DNA of 64,000 nucleotides from DASWIG01 sp965371445 (GTDB taxonomy: Bacteria > Acidobacteriota > Thermoanaerobaculia > Multivoradales > J023). The first letter of the stretch is position 1. Each line of letters opens with the position of its first letter. Made by a program: the position numbers and the translations under genes. A model generated the notes under the pieces. It saw only the letters and a list, made by a program, of their open reading frames with translations, did no database searches and was not told where the DNA came from. Shown here piece after piece: positions 44,694-53,725 of this stretch. Location: assembly GCA_965371445.1 (NCBI GenBank), contig CBDUYN010000025.1, forward strand, positions 1 through 64,000. Direction: 5' to 3'.

Positions 44694-47345
44694 CTAGGGG
44701 TCGAAGACGATGGTCTGGTTGTCCAGATCGAAGTCTCCCGTGAACTGCTCGTAGGTTGTTCCGGCCGCCGAGAACGGTCCACCGGCCGAGAGATCGGTCT
44801 CCCCCGGATCGGCGGCGCCGCCGCCCGGGGTGACGCCCACGATGCCGTCGCCGGCCGTGACGTCGCCGTAGGCGATGGTGATCCGGCCGCTCGACTCGAG
44901 GGTCACCGAGAAGGTGTTCGCCCCGGTCGAGATGAACTCCGGCACGTCGACGAAGCTCACGGTCGCCGAGCCGCTGCCGAACTCGACGGTCACCTCGCCG
45001 CCGTTGTTGGGGCTCAAGTCGTCCCACAACGGCGCGATCCGAGGCTGATCGTTGAGCAGCTCGCCGACGCTCTCGCTGAAGTCGGTGTCGCCCGAGCCGA
45101 AGGTCAGGTTGCCGTTCGAATTGACGAACACGCTGGTGTAGTTGTTCCCCTGGTAAGGGAAGGTGAAGCCCAGCGGCACCGACTCGAAGCCGTCGTCCGG
45201 CAGGTCGAGCACGAAGCCGTCGACGAGCGAGACGTCCAACACGTAGCGGCCGCCGCTGTTGCCGGCTCCGGTGAAGCCGAAGTCGGCGAAGGTGGTCACC
45301 GCCAGGAAATACTGGCCAGCGACCAGCGGCACCTGGAGCTTTGAGAGCAGGCCGGCGCCGCCGTCGTCGTCGAGGGCGATCAAGTTGCCGCCGCTGTCGA
45401 AGAGGCCGATCAACGAGTCGAGCTGGCCTGCGATCACCTCGGCGAGCAGCGTCTTGTCGCCCCCGACGTTGAAGCCGTAGAAGTCGACGTCGCCGCCCGT
45501 CGGCTCGATCTCGGTGAAGCGCGTCACGTCGATCGAGTCAAACGGCAGGTTGACGTTGCGCGCCGAGCCGAGGGAGTCGTTGGGCTCGGCCCAGTTGTCG
45601 TTGTAGTCGGTGGAGCCGTTGAAGCGCACCGTCGAAAAGGCCAGGTCGTTCGAGCTGCTGAAGCTGAACGCCTCGTAGACCGCCGGCTGGTTGTGCAGGT
45701 TGATGCGCGACGGGGCGAAGCCCGAGAGGTCGTCCGCCGTCTCGAAGCCCGAGGTGATGGCGCCACCGCAGGAGACACCCGCGATGCCGTCGGAAATCGA
45801 GATGTTCCCGTAGTCGACGTCGATGTGGTCCGACGACCGGTCGAGGGTGATCTCGAAGGTGTTGGCGCCGCTCGCGAACCACTCCGGGATGTTCTCGTAG
45901 CGTACGCTGAAGGTGTTGGCCGTCTGGCTGAAGGAGACAGTGCCGCCCTGCGACGGATTGAGGTCGTCCCACAGGCCGGCGATCCGCGGCTGATCCGACA
46001 GCATCTCGGCGGCTGACTCGGTGAAGTCGGTGTCGCCCGAGCCGAAGGTCAGGCTGCCGTTGGCGTTGACGAAGACCGAGAGGAAGGTCTGGCCGCAGAT
46101 CTCGTACTCGAAGGGCATGAAGAGCTGCACGAAGTCGTCGTCGCCGAGGATGATCTGTCCGGGACCGGCGCCGTTGAAGATGATGTCGGTGCCGCTCGCA
46201 TTGGAGCCGGCGGGGCCGGAAATCCAGACGAACTCCAGGGGATCGTCGAGATCCGGGTCGCTCGACTCGTTGGCGTCGTTCCAGTACTCCTCGGGCCCGG
46301 GCAGGGTGGCGAGAATCGGGTTGCTGAAGCGGCCGGCCGCTGCCGTGACCTGGTCGACGAAAAGCCGGTACTGGGCGCCCGGGGTCAGGTTGTTGAGCCT
46401 GAAGACGCCCACGTTCGGATCGGCCTGGCTGGTGCTGTTGGTGTACGCCCCCGAGAAGGTCGACACCGCGTCCAGCATCGGATTCGCCTCGTTGCGGGCG
46501 ATGACGTTGACGCCGGAGAGCCGGGTGGTGCCGTTGGGCGCGAAGATGGTGCCCGAGATGCTCGCCGTGGTGGCGAAGAAGTTGGGCGCCGGGTAGAGGG
46601 TGGCGATCGACGCGATGTCATCGGCGTGAGGCGACAGGGTTCCCGAGCCCGGTCCGAAGTAGAACGGGTACATGGACTCGATCGCTTCCGTGCCGATCGG
46701 ACCTGGGAAGGGGAACGGGTCGTCCGGCGACGGTCCGCTGGTGTCGCCGCCTTCGCTGAAGGGGAAGAGCTGTCCGTTCAGCTCCACGTGGCCCAGGTTC
46801 GTGTAGTGGCCGAACTCGTGGGTCATGACGTCCTCGGCCGCCGTCAGGTTGGTGAAGGCCGGGCCGTTGAGGAAGGAGACGCCTTCCAGGATGTCACAGG
46901 TGATGGTGTTCACCCATTCCGGTCCGGCGAATCCGAGGATGCCCGAGCCGGGGCCGAAGAGCAGGTCGAAGATCTCGCCGGTGTCGTCGAAGACGATGGC
47001 CGAGAGGCCGTCCGGCGCTGTCGGGTTGAGGAACGGATTGAAATTCGTGATGTCCACGTTCAGCGGCAGCAGACCCGCGTTGACGAAGGTCGCCGAGGTG
47101 GCTCCGGTATTGGTCCAGTTGTCGAACGACTGCTGCGTCAGAGCCACGGCCGCCGGACCCGGCACGGGCCCGAGGTCGCCCTGGTCGGGGTTGAACGGGA
47201 TGTTGGCGCCGCCGCTGGGCCACAGGTAGGGCTGGCCGCTGAAGCAGATGGCGAGGGCGTCGGCCGCGAAAGCGGGCTGGCCGAAGCCGAGCAGGACCAC
47301 CAGGCAAAGGGCGAAGAGAGTCAGGGAGCTTTTCATGGTTTTCAT
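44694..47345 (-). CDS. Secreted matrixin-like zinc metallopeptidase with duplicated beta domains
   Basis: An 883-residue exported protein. A signal peptide (SLTLFALCLVVLLGFGQPAFA) precedes a metallopeptidase domain. The zinc site HEFGHYTNLGH (H176, E177, H180, H186) fits the metzincin spacing. ESMYPFYF supplies a Met-turn, followed by LSPHADDIASIATLYP, typical of matrixins. A carboxypeptidase-regulatory-like domain (about 255-345) follows. Then come two copies of a nidogen-like beta domain (FVNANGSLTFGSGDTDFTES and FVNSNGNLTFGSGDTDFSES) with a PPC-type domain between them. An AAGGAGGAG site sets the start at 47345. The upstream gene for a small exported protein is 13 bases away and probably co-transcribed. 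Confidence 0.85.
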   Translation of the reverse strand: MKTMKSSLTLFALCLVVLLGFGQPAFAADALAICFSGQPYLWPSGGANIPFNPDQGDLGPVPGPAAVALTQQSFDNWTNTGATSATFVNAGLLPLNVDITNFNPFLNPTAPDGLSAIVFDDTGEIFDLLFGPGSGILGFAGPEWVNTITCDILEGVSFLNGPAFTNLTAAEDVMTHEFGHYTNLGHVELNGQLFPFSEGGDTSGPSPDDPFPFPGPIGTEAIESMYPFYFGPGSGTLSPHADDIASIATLYPAPNFFATTASISGTIFAPNGTTRLSGVNVIARNEANPMLDAVSTFSGAYTNSTSQADPNVGVFRLNNLTPGAQYRLFVDQVTAAAGRFSNPILATLPGPEEYWNDANESSDPDLDDPLEFVWISGPAGSNASGTDIIFNGAGPGQIILGDDDFVQLFMPFEYEICGQTFLSVFVNANGSLTFGSGDTDFTESAAEMLSDQPRIAGLWDDLNPSQGGTVSFSQTANTFSVRYENIPEWFASGANTFEITLDRSSDHIDVDYGNISISDGIAGVSCGGAITSGFETADDLSGFAPSRINLHNQPAVYEAFSFSSSNDLAFSTVRFNGSTDYNDNWAEPNDSLGSARNVNLPFDSIDVTRFTEIEPTGGDVDFYGFNVGGDKTLLAEVIAGQLDSLIGLFDSGGNLIALDDDGGAGLLSKLQVPLVAGQYFLAVTTFADFGFTGAGNSGGRYVLDVSLVDGFVLDLPDDGFESVPLGFTFPYQGNNYTSVFVNSNGNLTFGSGDTDFSESVGELLNDQPRIAPLWDDLSPNNGGEVTVEFGSGSATVSFVDVPEFISTGANTFSVTLESSGRITIAYGDVTAGDGIVGVTPGGGAADPGETDLSAGGPFSAAGTTYEQFTGDFDLDNQTIVFDP

Positions 47346-47358
47346 GGTCTCTCCTCCT

Positions 47359-47898
47359 TTACTGGCCGAGCGTGGCCCGGATCTGGCTGGCGAGGTCGAC
47401 GTAGGTCAGGCTGGCGCCGGCCCCATTCGTGGCCGTCTCCGTCTTGCCCTGGCCGGAAAGGCCGTAGAGCCCCTGGCCGAGACCGACGGGCACCGAGAGA
47501 CCGCCGGCGCTGGGCGCCGTGGTCATGATGACGTACTCCTGCCCGATCACGAGCTCTGGCAGGTCCGGCAAGACCGAGAGGTGCTGCAGGTCGCCCGCGG
47601 GCGCCGACTTGATGCGGCCGAGCATCTGGACCTCGGCGTAGCTCTCGTCGCCTTTGGTGACGAACTCGCCTTTGAAGGCCTCGTTCACCTTGAAGCTGTA
47701 GATCACCGTCGGCAACTCGCCGCCGCCGACCTCGACGACCCCTTCCGTGGCGCCTACGACCGTGCCGCGGAAGACCTTGTCGGCGTTGGCGCAGACCTCG
47801 GCGAGGTCCATGTCCTTGACGATTGCGGCGTGCAGGCTCGCGGCGCAGAGGGCCCCGAGAGCCAGCAGGACCAGATTTCGACTCTTGAACGACGTCAT
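47359..47898 (-). CDS. Exported hypothetical protein upstream of the metallopeptidase
   Basis: A 179-residue protein with a signal peptide (LVLLALGALCAASLHA) and a beta-rich mature part. Notable lines are VCANADKVFRGTVVGATEGV, GELPTVIYSFKVNEAFKGEF and PELVIGQEYVIMTTAPSAGG. The 'ADxVFRGTVVxxxxxxxxxIYSFKVxExFKG' pattern recalls secreted immunoglobulin-like or NTR/TIMP-like folds found beside peptidases, but I cannot name the family with confidence. The start at 47898 has AAGGAGACA upstream; the frame's earlier ATG would not give a signal peptide at the end. It precedes the metallopeptidase by 13 bases, so it could be its inhibitor, chaperone or partner. Confidence 0.7.
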   Translation of the reverse strand: MTSFKSRNLVLLALGALCAASLHAAIVKDMDLAEVCANADKVFRGTVVGATEGVVEVGGGELPTVIYSFKVNEAFKGEFVTKGDESYAEVQMLGRIKSAPAGDLQHLSVLPDLPELVIGQEYVIMTTAPSAGGLSVPVGLGQGLYGLSGQGKTETATNGAGASLTYVDLASQIRATLGQ

Positions 47899-48072
47899 GC
47901 TGTGTCTCCTTGGTTGTGGCCCCCCTCGCGTACGCAGATCCACCGCTTACCGACACGGGACAGGAAACGAGCCTCGGCGAGGCAAGCCTCCCAAAGGATC
48001 TCGGGTGCGCTCGTTGCGCGGAAGCTGAAGTGGAGCTGCGGAACGCTCGACTCGGGCGGGATGCTGGAAGAA

Positions 48073-48492
48073 CTATAGACGCATGCACATATCGCTGTCA
48101 AGACCCACCCGGACCGCTTCCTCGAAGTCCCCTGTCTCGGCCAGGGCGGCGGCCAACAGGTCGGAGGAGGGCTGATTCGGATAGGCCTGGTGGAGGCGTT
48201 CGGCGAGTTGCCGCGCCTCGGCTCCGTCGCGCAGACCGTCATCGGGACCGGTGGCGAGCTCCCAGGCCAGCAGAGAGACGAGCCGCGAGCTGTTGGGAGC
48301 GCCGGCGAGGCCCTGGCGCAGCCGCGCGATCGCTTCCTCGTGCCGCCCTTCGCGGGCGAGCGCGACGAGCTCCGCGACGCGGCGGTGCCGCTGGTCGACG
48401 CCTTCGCGATCCCGGACCTCTGCCTTGCCGCGCCCATCGCGACTTGAGAACAGGAGTCCTGTCTCAGGTAATAGACATTGCTTCCAGGTCAT
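48073..48492 (-). CDS. Short TPR protein coupled to sterol-desaturase-like gene
   Basis: A 139-residue protein. Its core (EAIARLRQGLAGAPNSSRLV, SLLAWELATGPDDGLRDGAE, RLHQAYPNQPSSDLLAAALA) is clearly homologous, at DNA level too, to the C-terminal repeats of the TPR lipoprotein at 41196. It lacks that protein's signal and the first dozen repeats. Its ATG overlaps the upstream desaturase stop by four bases, suggesting real translation rather than debris. The first 30 residues (MTWKQCLLPETGLLF) look unrelated. It may be a duplicated 3' segment captured behind a new gene. Confidence 0.5.
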   Translation of the reverse strand: MTWKQCLLPETGLLFSSRDGRGKAEVRDREGVDQRHRRVAELVALAREGRHEEAIARLRQGLAGAPNSSRLVSLLAWELATGPDDGLRDGAEARQLAERLHQAYPNQPSSDLLAAALAETGDFEEAVRVGLDSDMCMRL

Positions 48493-49355
48493 GATCTCTC
48501 TTTCCGAAAAGGCATCTGGAACAGATTCTTGAAATCCGCGTTCTCAGCCGGGTCCATGTGGGTGTCGATGCCGTAGCGAAGCGGCGTGCACTCCGAGGCC
48601 TCGGCATAGGTTCCAAGCAGGCGGTCCCAGATGGAAAAGACGTTGCCGTAGTTCATGTTCGTGAACGGCCGGCGATAGTGGTGGTGAACCTTGTGCATGT
48701 CGGGCGAGACGAAGACGTAGGAGAGGACGCGATCGACACTCGACGGCAAGCTGATGTTGGCGTGGCCTAGCTGAGCGAAGACGAGAGCGAGCGTTTGATA
48801 GAGAATGAGCACTCCCACGGGAATGCCCGCCATCAGGATGCCGAGGGCCATGAAGGCGATCCGAAAAGCGGTCTCTCCGGGATGCTGCCGCAACGACGTC
48901 GTCACGTCAACCGCCGTGTCGCTGTGATGGACGACGTGAAATCTCCACATCCATGCGACGTGACGCTGTATCCGGTGGATCGCGTAGGCGCCGATGAGGT
49001 CGAGCGTCAGCAAGCCCAGCAAAACGTGGAGCCACAGCGGGACGGCGAGGAGGTAAAGCAGGCCAAATCGGTTGGCGGTCGTAAAGTCGCAAGCCCTGAC
49101 CAGCAGGAAGCCGAGAAGGAGACCGACAGTGATGACCATCGACGCCAAGAGCAGGTTGAGCCCCGCGTGCCGTAGCTTGTCGTGGCGAACGGGGAATCGC
49201 GGCAAAGCCCCTTCGACCACCCAAAAGAAGGCCAGCCCGCCCACCAAGACGGCGGTACGGTAGAGGTCGGGGATGGACTCGAAGAAACTGACGACGGCGT
49301 TCAAGGGCTTCTCCAGGCCGTTTCGCGGCACCGACGCTCCGGCAAGTCGATCCAC
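48489..49355 (-). CDS. Sterol desaturase / fatty-acid hydroxylase family protein
   Basis: A 288-residue integral membrane di-iron oxygenase. Histidine clusters are complete in pattern: a first HRIQRHVAWMWRFHVVHH (H-x(4)-H and HxxHH), then HANIS, and a last HKVHHHYRRPFTNMNYGN. Four to five hydrophobic segments surround them (RTAVLVGGLAFFWVVEG; LLLASMVITVGLLLGFLLV; LLAVPLWLHVLLGLLTLDLI). The family hydroxylates or desaturates lipids; the substrate is unknown. A GTG at 49355 is the listed start. A TTG at about 49303 preceded by CTGGAGAAG is a credible alternative giving a shorter N-terminus. It heads a two-gene unit with the small TPR protein. Confidence 0.85.
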   Translation of the reverse strand: MDRLAGASVPRNGLEKPLNAVVSFFESIPDLYRTAVLVGGLAFFWVVEGALPRFPVRHDKLRHAGLNLLLASMVITVGLLLGFLLVRACDFTTANRFGLLYLLAVPLWLHVLLGLLTLDLIGAYAIHRIQRHVAWMWRFHVVHHSDTAVDVTTSLRQHPGETAFRIAFMALGILMAGIPVGVLILYQTLALVFAQLGHANISLPSSVDRVLSYVFVSPDMHKVHHHYRRPFTNMNYGNVFSIWDRLLGTYAEASECTPLRYGIDTHMDPAENADFKNLFQMPFRKERS

Positions 49356-49600
49356 CCGGAGCTGCTCTTCGTAGCCCGCGCAGGCTACAACACCCTGGGC
49401 TCCGCCGCAACTCCCCCCACGTGCATCCTGCCGGGCTGTCAGGCGCCTCCGGCTGATTCAGCTTCAGGATGTCCTCGCGGAGGATCGTCACCCGGCAGCC
49501 CGTGCCCTTGGTGACGGCGATCGCGTCTTCGCGGCAGTTGAGCTGGAGGCCAATTGGGCTGGCGTGCAAGGGGCCCTGTACCTCCGCCCCGCCACGGCCG
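49356..49600 (-). pseudogene. Unidentified fragment upstream of the desaturase
   Basis: Minus-strand bases about 49560-49440 read SPIGLQLNCREDAIAVTKGT then GCRVTILREDILKLNQPEAP, a protein-like sequence with no start. I do not recognise it. It lies antisense to the apparent N-terminus of the hydrolase ORF that follows, so one of the two readings is false. Confidence 0.3.
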
Positions 49601-50775
49601 GCCAACTTGCCGATCCGCGACGCGGACTGGAACGCGGCGGTCCACGACGGCTGCTTCGCCAACATTCAGCGCTTGAACCGCTGGTTCGGCCGGACGGCGC
49701 CGCTGGAGCCGAAGCAGAGCCCGGCGCCGTTTTTCATCCCGGTCGGTGAGAGCGGGATCACGAGCGGCTCGGTGGTGGTGCTGGTCCACGGCTGGGCGCC
49801 GGGCTTCCGCGCCGCGGTGGACCAGGCCGGCGGCAGGCTCCTCTGGTGGCAAGACGGCGCCACGAACGCGGACGGCGTGTGGACCTCGGACTGGGCCTGG
49901 GTGCCGAGCACCGGCACCGTCCAGCCACCCCTCCCGATCACCGAGACCGGAGTCTTTCAGGAGGTCATCGCCCACAACTCCGATGCGATCGTCCTCGGGT
50001 ATTCCTGGATCGACAACTCCGCGACCCAGGAGAGCTCGTACGTCGAGCTCGATCTCGTCTTCCGCTCCGAGGCCTACACCAACGTGAACGGCTTGCGCCT
50101 GGCGAACGCGCTCGAAGAGGCGCTGGCTCCCGAATTCTGGACCGGTTCGGGCAACCGCCTGCACCTGGTGGGCCACAGCCACGGCTCGAAAGTGGTGACG
50201 GTGGCGACTCTGGCGCTCCAAGGCCGCGGCAAGAGGGTCGACCAGCTGACGACCCTCGACAGCCCGGAGAGAGAGTCAACGCTGGCGGTGAACGGCGCCA
50301 ACCTGCTCGGTTTCTACCTCAACCAGATCGCCACCGGCGACGGCTCGAGCTCGTCGGGTCCTTTCGTCGACAACTACGTCTCCAACTTCGGCGCCGCCTT
50401 CAAAGGCACAGCCAACGCGGACCGGGTCGTCGACGTGGTGCTCAATCCGGAGGTTTACGGCTGCCTCGATCAGGGCGACCGCCATTCCTATTCCGCGGAG
50501 TGGTACGGCGGTGCCGCGGCCGGCGCGTCCAAGCTCAACCTGCCACCGGTCGGCCTGGACTGGCCACCGCCTCCCGACCCCAGTCAGCCGGCGCTCAACC
50601 AGACCTGGCCGGACGGGATCACCGAAAAGCAGCAATGGCAGCTCAGCGCCGGCGAGTCCGGCTCGATCGGATGCGCCTTCTCCGCGAAGGCCTGCACCTA
50701 CACCACGGCCACGGCGACGGTGAACGACACGATCACCACCGGCAACGTGACGGGGAGCCTGCCGAATCGGCACTT
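49601..50775 (+). pseudogene. Alpha/beta-hydrolase-like protein, broken at both ends
   Basis: The open frame (49469-50878) contains an alpha/beta-hydrolase core: VVVLVHGWAPGF (oxyanion-side HGW), DAIVLGYSWID, and the nucleophile elbow LHLVGHSHGSKVV with the serine in GHSHG. Later come TTLDSPE and DRHSYSAEWYGG with a plausible catalytic histidine. The first about 45 residues read through the fragment described above and include no signal peptide. The last about 35 residues leave the protein pattern where an NhaC fragment begins in another frame (50776). The core may still be expressed, but I consider the gene truncated. Confidence 0.55.
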
Positions 50776-50976
50776 CTTGGCGGCCCCATCGCGCGTCCGC
50801 TCACCGACCGTCACAAGGTGTCGCGCGAGATGCTCGCCTACCTCCTCGATTCCGGGAGCGCTCCGGTCTGTACCCTGATCCCGCTGAGCTCCTGGGCGGT
50901 CTACGTCGCGGGCCTCCTGAAAGGCCACGCCGGCGTCGTCACGGTCGAGGACGGCATGAGGTGCCTCCTGCGGTAG
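50776..50976 (+). pseudogene. NhaC-type Na+/H+ antiporter fragment
   Basis: In a frame different from the hydrolase, the plus strand reads LGGPIARPLTDRHKVSREML then AYLLDSGSAPVCTLIPLSSW and AVYVAGLLKG. This is the conserved central block of NhaC-family antiporters (GRPITDR...SREKLAYLLDSTSAPVC). Only about 50 codons remain. Confidence 0.6.
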
Positions 50977-51235
50977 AGGTCGAGCAGGAACGTCCGCAGC
51001 TTTGGAGTCCGCTCGAAGACGGCCGCCGCGTCCTCGGGCCGTTCGCCGGCCACGTCGTGGAGGCGCCGGACGTCGTCTTCGCCGAGGGCACCCGCTTCCA
51101 AGCCCCACTCGAGGAGGTCGGTGTAGGTCTTGACGGACGTCAGGGATTTGCGCCTGCGGGACTTCCGCAGGGGCCCAGGTCGCGCAGCGCCGTGTTGACG
51201 AAGGCGATGCAGATCTCGGCTTCGGGGATTCCGCG
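50960..51235 (-). pseudogene. CGNR/ABATE-domain regulator fragment
   Basis: Minus-strand frames read AEICIAFVNTALRDLGPCGS, then after a shift YTDLLEWGLEAGALGEDDVR, RLHDVAGERPEDAAAVFERT and LRTFLLDLYR. This matches the N-terminal ABATE domain of CGNR zinc-finger transcription regulators ('DFVNT...YxDLLxWxLEAG'). The zinc-finger part is missing and the frame is broken. A 39-base piece of it (50991-51029) is repeated in inverted orientation at about 54575-54613. Confidence 0.5.
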
Positions 51236-51747
51236 GCGAGCCAGCTGCGGCGGATCAAACCGCTGCCGGGCCGGATCAGGCGCCAGTAGCGGCGGAAGCG
51301 CCGGGCGGCGGCCGGATCGGTCGACCGTATCCGGGTCTCGGTCACCAAACGGCTGCCGCGGCCTTCAGCCCGCACCAGGAAGCTCATCACCGCTTTGGCA
51401 TAGCCCGGCTTCTCGAAGGAGGTGAAGTCTTCGCGGTCTCTCACCGTGTCGAGGGGCGCGTTCCGGGTCAGCTTCCAGAAGCGGCCCACGACGCCGAAGA
51501 CGACCTCGTGGCCGCTTTCCTCGGCGAGCCGCACGAAGCCGCTGCGGACGAGGTCTTTAAAGACCGGTGGCTCGCGTTGGCCCTCGATCTTCCGTCCCGC
51601 GAGGCGCGCCGGGAGCACGCGCAGCGCCATCAGAGGTCCCAGGAGGCGGATCTCGCGGCCGGTGATCTCGGCCAGCGCCCGGTAGGCCGCCGCGGGAGCG
51701 ACGTCGAGCCAGAGGTGGTGGATCTCGCGGTGCTCAGCCTCGAGCAT
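51236..51747 (-). CDS. SRPBCC-like protein of unknown function, 3' end disrupted
   Basis: About 170 residues from the ATG at 51747: MLEAEHREIHHLWLDVAPAA, then YRALAEITGREIRLLGPLMA, then GFVRLAEESGHEVVFGVVGR and AKAVMSFLVRAEGRGSRLVT. The alternation of strands and the closing helix (RRFRRYWRLIRPGSGLIRRSWLA) fit START/SRPBCC-type lipid-binding proteins of roughly this length. The natural end should fall at about 51240, but the frame runs on into the CGNR fragment without a stop, so the 3' end was replaced. In-frame sequence upstream (LIGPIAFFQHPDLRCEHLVG) may also belong to it. Confidence 0.45.
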
Positions 51748-52038
51748 TACCTCGTCGAGGAGCGTCGGCCGACCGACGAGATGCTCGCATCTGAGGTCAG
51801 GGTGCTGGAAGAACGCTATGGGCCCGATCAGCGCGCGAAAGGGCAGGCGGACGAGCCAGGCCGGAAGGCGGGCGTGCCGCTCTTCGAGCGGTTTTCTGAC
51901 CCGGTGGCCAAGCCGCCGAAGAGTCCGCCAGAACGCTGGACTTTTGCCGCAGCCTCCTGTAGGATCTGAGGCACTTCAGAGCCGTGGGAGCGCCGGAGCC
52001 GTCGACGACCGAGTCTGGTGATCGGAGGTTGGCATGGC
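51748..52038. other. Gap with partial coding signal
   Basis: No complete gene. The first 90 bases continue the minus-strand frame upstream of the SRPBCC-like gene without a start codon. The rest shows nothing I can support. Confidence 0.3.
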
Positions 52039-52195
52039 ATGGAGGTTGTATCCGTAAGTGTTGGCAAGCCGCGTTTCGTCACAATCGGCGGCAAGAAACA
52101 GGGTTCTTCAAGGAGCCGGCGAGCGGGCGAGTCATGGTTCGGCGTCTCAACGTCGATGGCGATGCCCAAGGCGACCTCCGCGGTCGCGATAAGTT
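52039..52195 (+). pseudogene. MOSC-domain N-terminal relic with frameshift
   Basis: The plus strand reads MEVVSVSVGKPRFVTIGGKK in one frame and TGFFKEPASGRVMVRRLNVD then GDAQGDLRGRDK in the next. Together these match the start of the MOSC part of the protein at 36554 (MKLLSVNVSLPKRVAYKGKT, TGIFKEPVDGRVMLRTLNLD). A frameshift lies near 52100 and the rest of the domain is absent. The divergence is larger than for the recent duplications in this window, so it is a different paralogue. Confidence 0.65.
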
Positions 52196-52230
52196 TGTTC
52201 TCATGCCAAGCCCAAGAAAGGAGAAAGACC

Positions 52231-52713
52231 ATGAATGCTGACCTACCAGCCCAGGGGTGGTTCGGTTCCGGGGAGACGTTGACCAAATTGCAGCAAACGC
52301 GGGCCAGCTATTCTGCCGCCGCAATCCGTATCCTTCTGGGGCTACTCTTCCTGTCGACAGGCGTTATGAAGTTCGCCGTTCCCGATCTCCGCTCGGCGTT
52401 TTCCGGCCAGCTAACTGCAGCTGGCATCCCGTTCCATTCACTCAATATGTGGGTGGTGCCGGCGGCTGAGATCGGCGTCGGCGTACTCTTCATCTTGGGG
52501 TTTCTGTCGCGGCTGGCCAGCCTCTCTGCAATTGTGATGATGGTGGTCGCGACCTACGTCCACTTGGTCGTGGATGATCCCATGCTGTTCCCTTTGCAGC
52601 CAGAAAAGCCGATCATCCCGGCCATTGCCATTGCCCTCTGCCTCTATGTCATAGGGATCGGGAGCGGATTGTGGAGCCTTGACCTTCGCGGAAAGCCAGC
52701 GTCCGAACCTTGA
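52231..52713 (+). CDS. DoxX-family membrane protein
   Basis: A 160-residue membrane protein with four hydrophobic segments: SAAAIRILLGLLFLSTGVMK, MWVVPAAEIGVGVLFILGFL, ASLSAIVMMVVATYVHLVV and IIPAIAIALCLYVIGIGSG. The RxxLGLLFLSTGVMKF start and the following PAAEIGVG element are typical of DoxX proteins. Relatives take part in thiosulfate:quinone oxidation or in thiol-oxidant defence, but many are uncharacterised. An AAAGGAGAAAG site 5 bases before the ATG at 52231 fixes the start. It sits just after the MOSC relic and reads in the same direction; no partner gene is adjacent. Confidence 0.85.
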   Translation: MNADLPAQGWFGSGETLTKLQQTRASYSAAAIRILLGLLFLSTGVMKFAVPDLRSAFSGQLTAAGIPFHSLNMWVVPAAEIGVGVLFILGFLSRLASLSAIVMMVVATYVHLVVDDPMLFPLQPEKPIIPAIAIALCLYVIGIGSGLWSLDLRGKPASEP

Positions 52714-52722
52714 TCTCGGACG

Positions 52723-53082
52723 TCAGCGTGCGGTGCACCGGGCAGCGAGCTCGGCTTCGAGCTCCTCGATCCGTTTCTCGAGCTTCTCGATCACGGGGGC
52801 GAGCTCATCCTCCGTGAAGCGCGGTCGGATGTGCTGGGGGCAGTTCACGTCCCAGGCCTCGACATGGAACACGACGGCGCGCTCGCCGCGTCCTCCGTAG
52901 TCCGGATCGACCAGGCGGGCCAGCAACTCGGGATCGTCCTCGATACCTTCCGCCCGGCCCCAGATCTTGGCGCGCCGGCGGTTCGGGTAGTCCATGAGGA
53001 AGAGAAAGGCCTGGTCGTTCTCGGAGAGATTGCCCACCGAGATGTACTGCCGATTGCCCGAGTAGTCCGCAAAAGCGACCAT
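52723..53082 (-). pseudogene. Pyridoxamine-phosphate-oxidase-like flavoprotein, N-terminus lost
   Basis: A 119-residue frame: FADYSGNRQYISVGNLSEND, FLFLMDYPNRRRAKIWGRAE, then VFHVEAWDVNCPQHIRPRFT and a coiled-coil tail (IEKLEKRIEELEAELAARC). It corresponds to the second half of a split-barrel FMN-binding (PNPOx-like) protein of about 200 residues. The first strands with the substrate side are absent and are replaced upstream by a kinase fragment. An 83-base copy of its tail is found at 26207-26289. Confidence 0.65.
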
Positions 53083-53123
53083 CCCGCCATCGCCACCGTG
53101 ATCGTCGACGGTGACGTGTGCAC

Positions 53124-53343
53124 GGCCGTGAGCCCGGCGGCGGCCCGTGCCTCGCGTACGAGCCGTTCGTGGTCCTCGGGATCGGCGGCGTCGCCGGGCT
53201 GCAGAAGCTTGACGGCGACCCGGCGCCGGAGCTCGGGATCCTCGGCGAGGAAGACCTCACCCATACCGCCGGCACCAAGCCGTCGGAGGAGCCGGTAGTG
53301 TCCGATCGTCTGCGGTTGCTCGCTGCCCTCCTTGTCCACGATG
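53124..53343 (-). pseudogene. N-terminal fragment of a Ser/Thr protein kinase
   Basis: The minus strand reads TIGHYRLLRRLGAGGMGEVF, LAEDPELRRRVAVKLLQPGD and HERLVREARAAAGL. This is the kinase glycine loop, the ATP-binding lysine (VAVKLL) and the start of helix C. The frame then leaves the family pattern and joins the flavoprotein remnant. No catalytic loop remains. It is a third kinase gene in the window, now reduced to its first lobe. Confidence 0.65.
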
Positions 53344-53725
53344 ACGGCTCCACGATTCTTGAGAGCATACCTCCATCCCAGGCCCTGGCGCATCGGCTCG
53401 CGCGATCGGGAGCGTTGCGTCACCGGAAGCAGTGCTGCGTAGCACCACCCTGCACCCCCCGTCCGCCAAGGCCGTGCTCCGCAGGAGCGATGAGCTCCTT
53501 CATCCGGCGGCCCAGCCCACGCTCAGGCGTAGCTGGCGACCGCGGTTCGTCACCGCCCCTTGGCGAGCACGTGGACGAGCATCTGAAAGGCTTCGAGGAG
53601 CGTTGATCCTCCTCGGCCGAGCGTATAGGATCCCCCGAGAGCTAACCGTACACGCCGCGCCGGGGCTGTCGCTGCAACGGCATCTTGGCTCCCCGGTGGT
53701 GATCGGCGGTCTTGGAGAGGAAATC
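53344..53725. other. Gene-free region
   Basis: I see no supported gene, repeat or RNA here. Confidence 0.3.
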
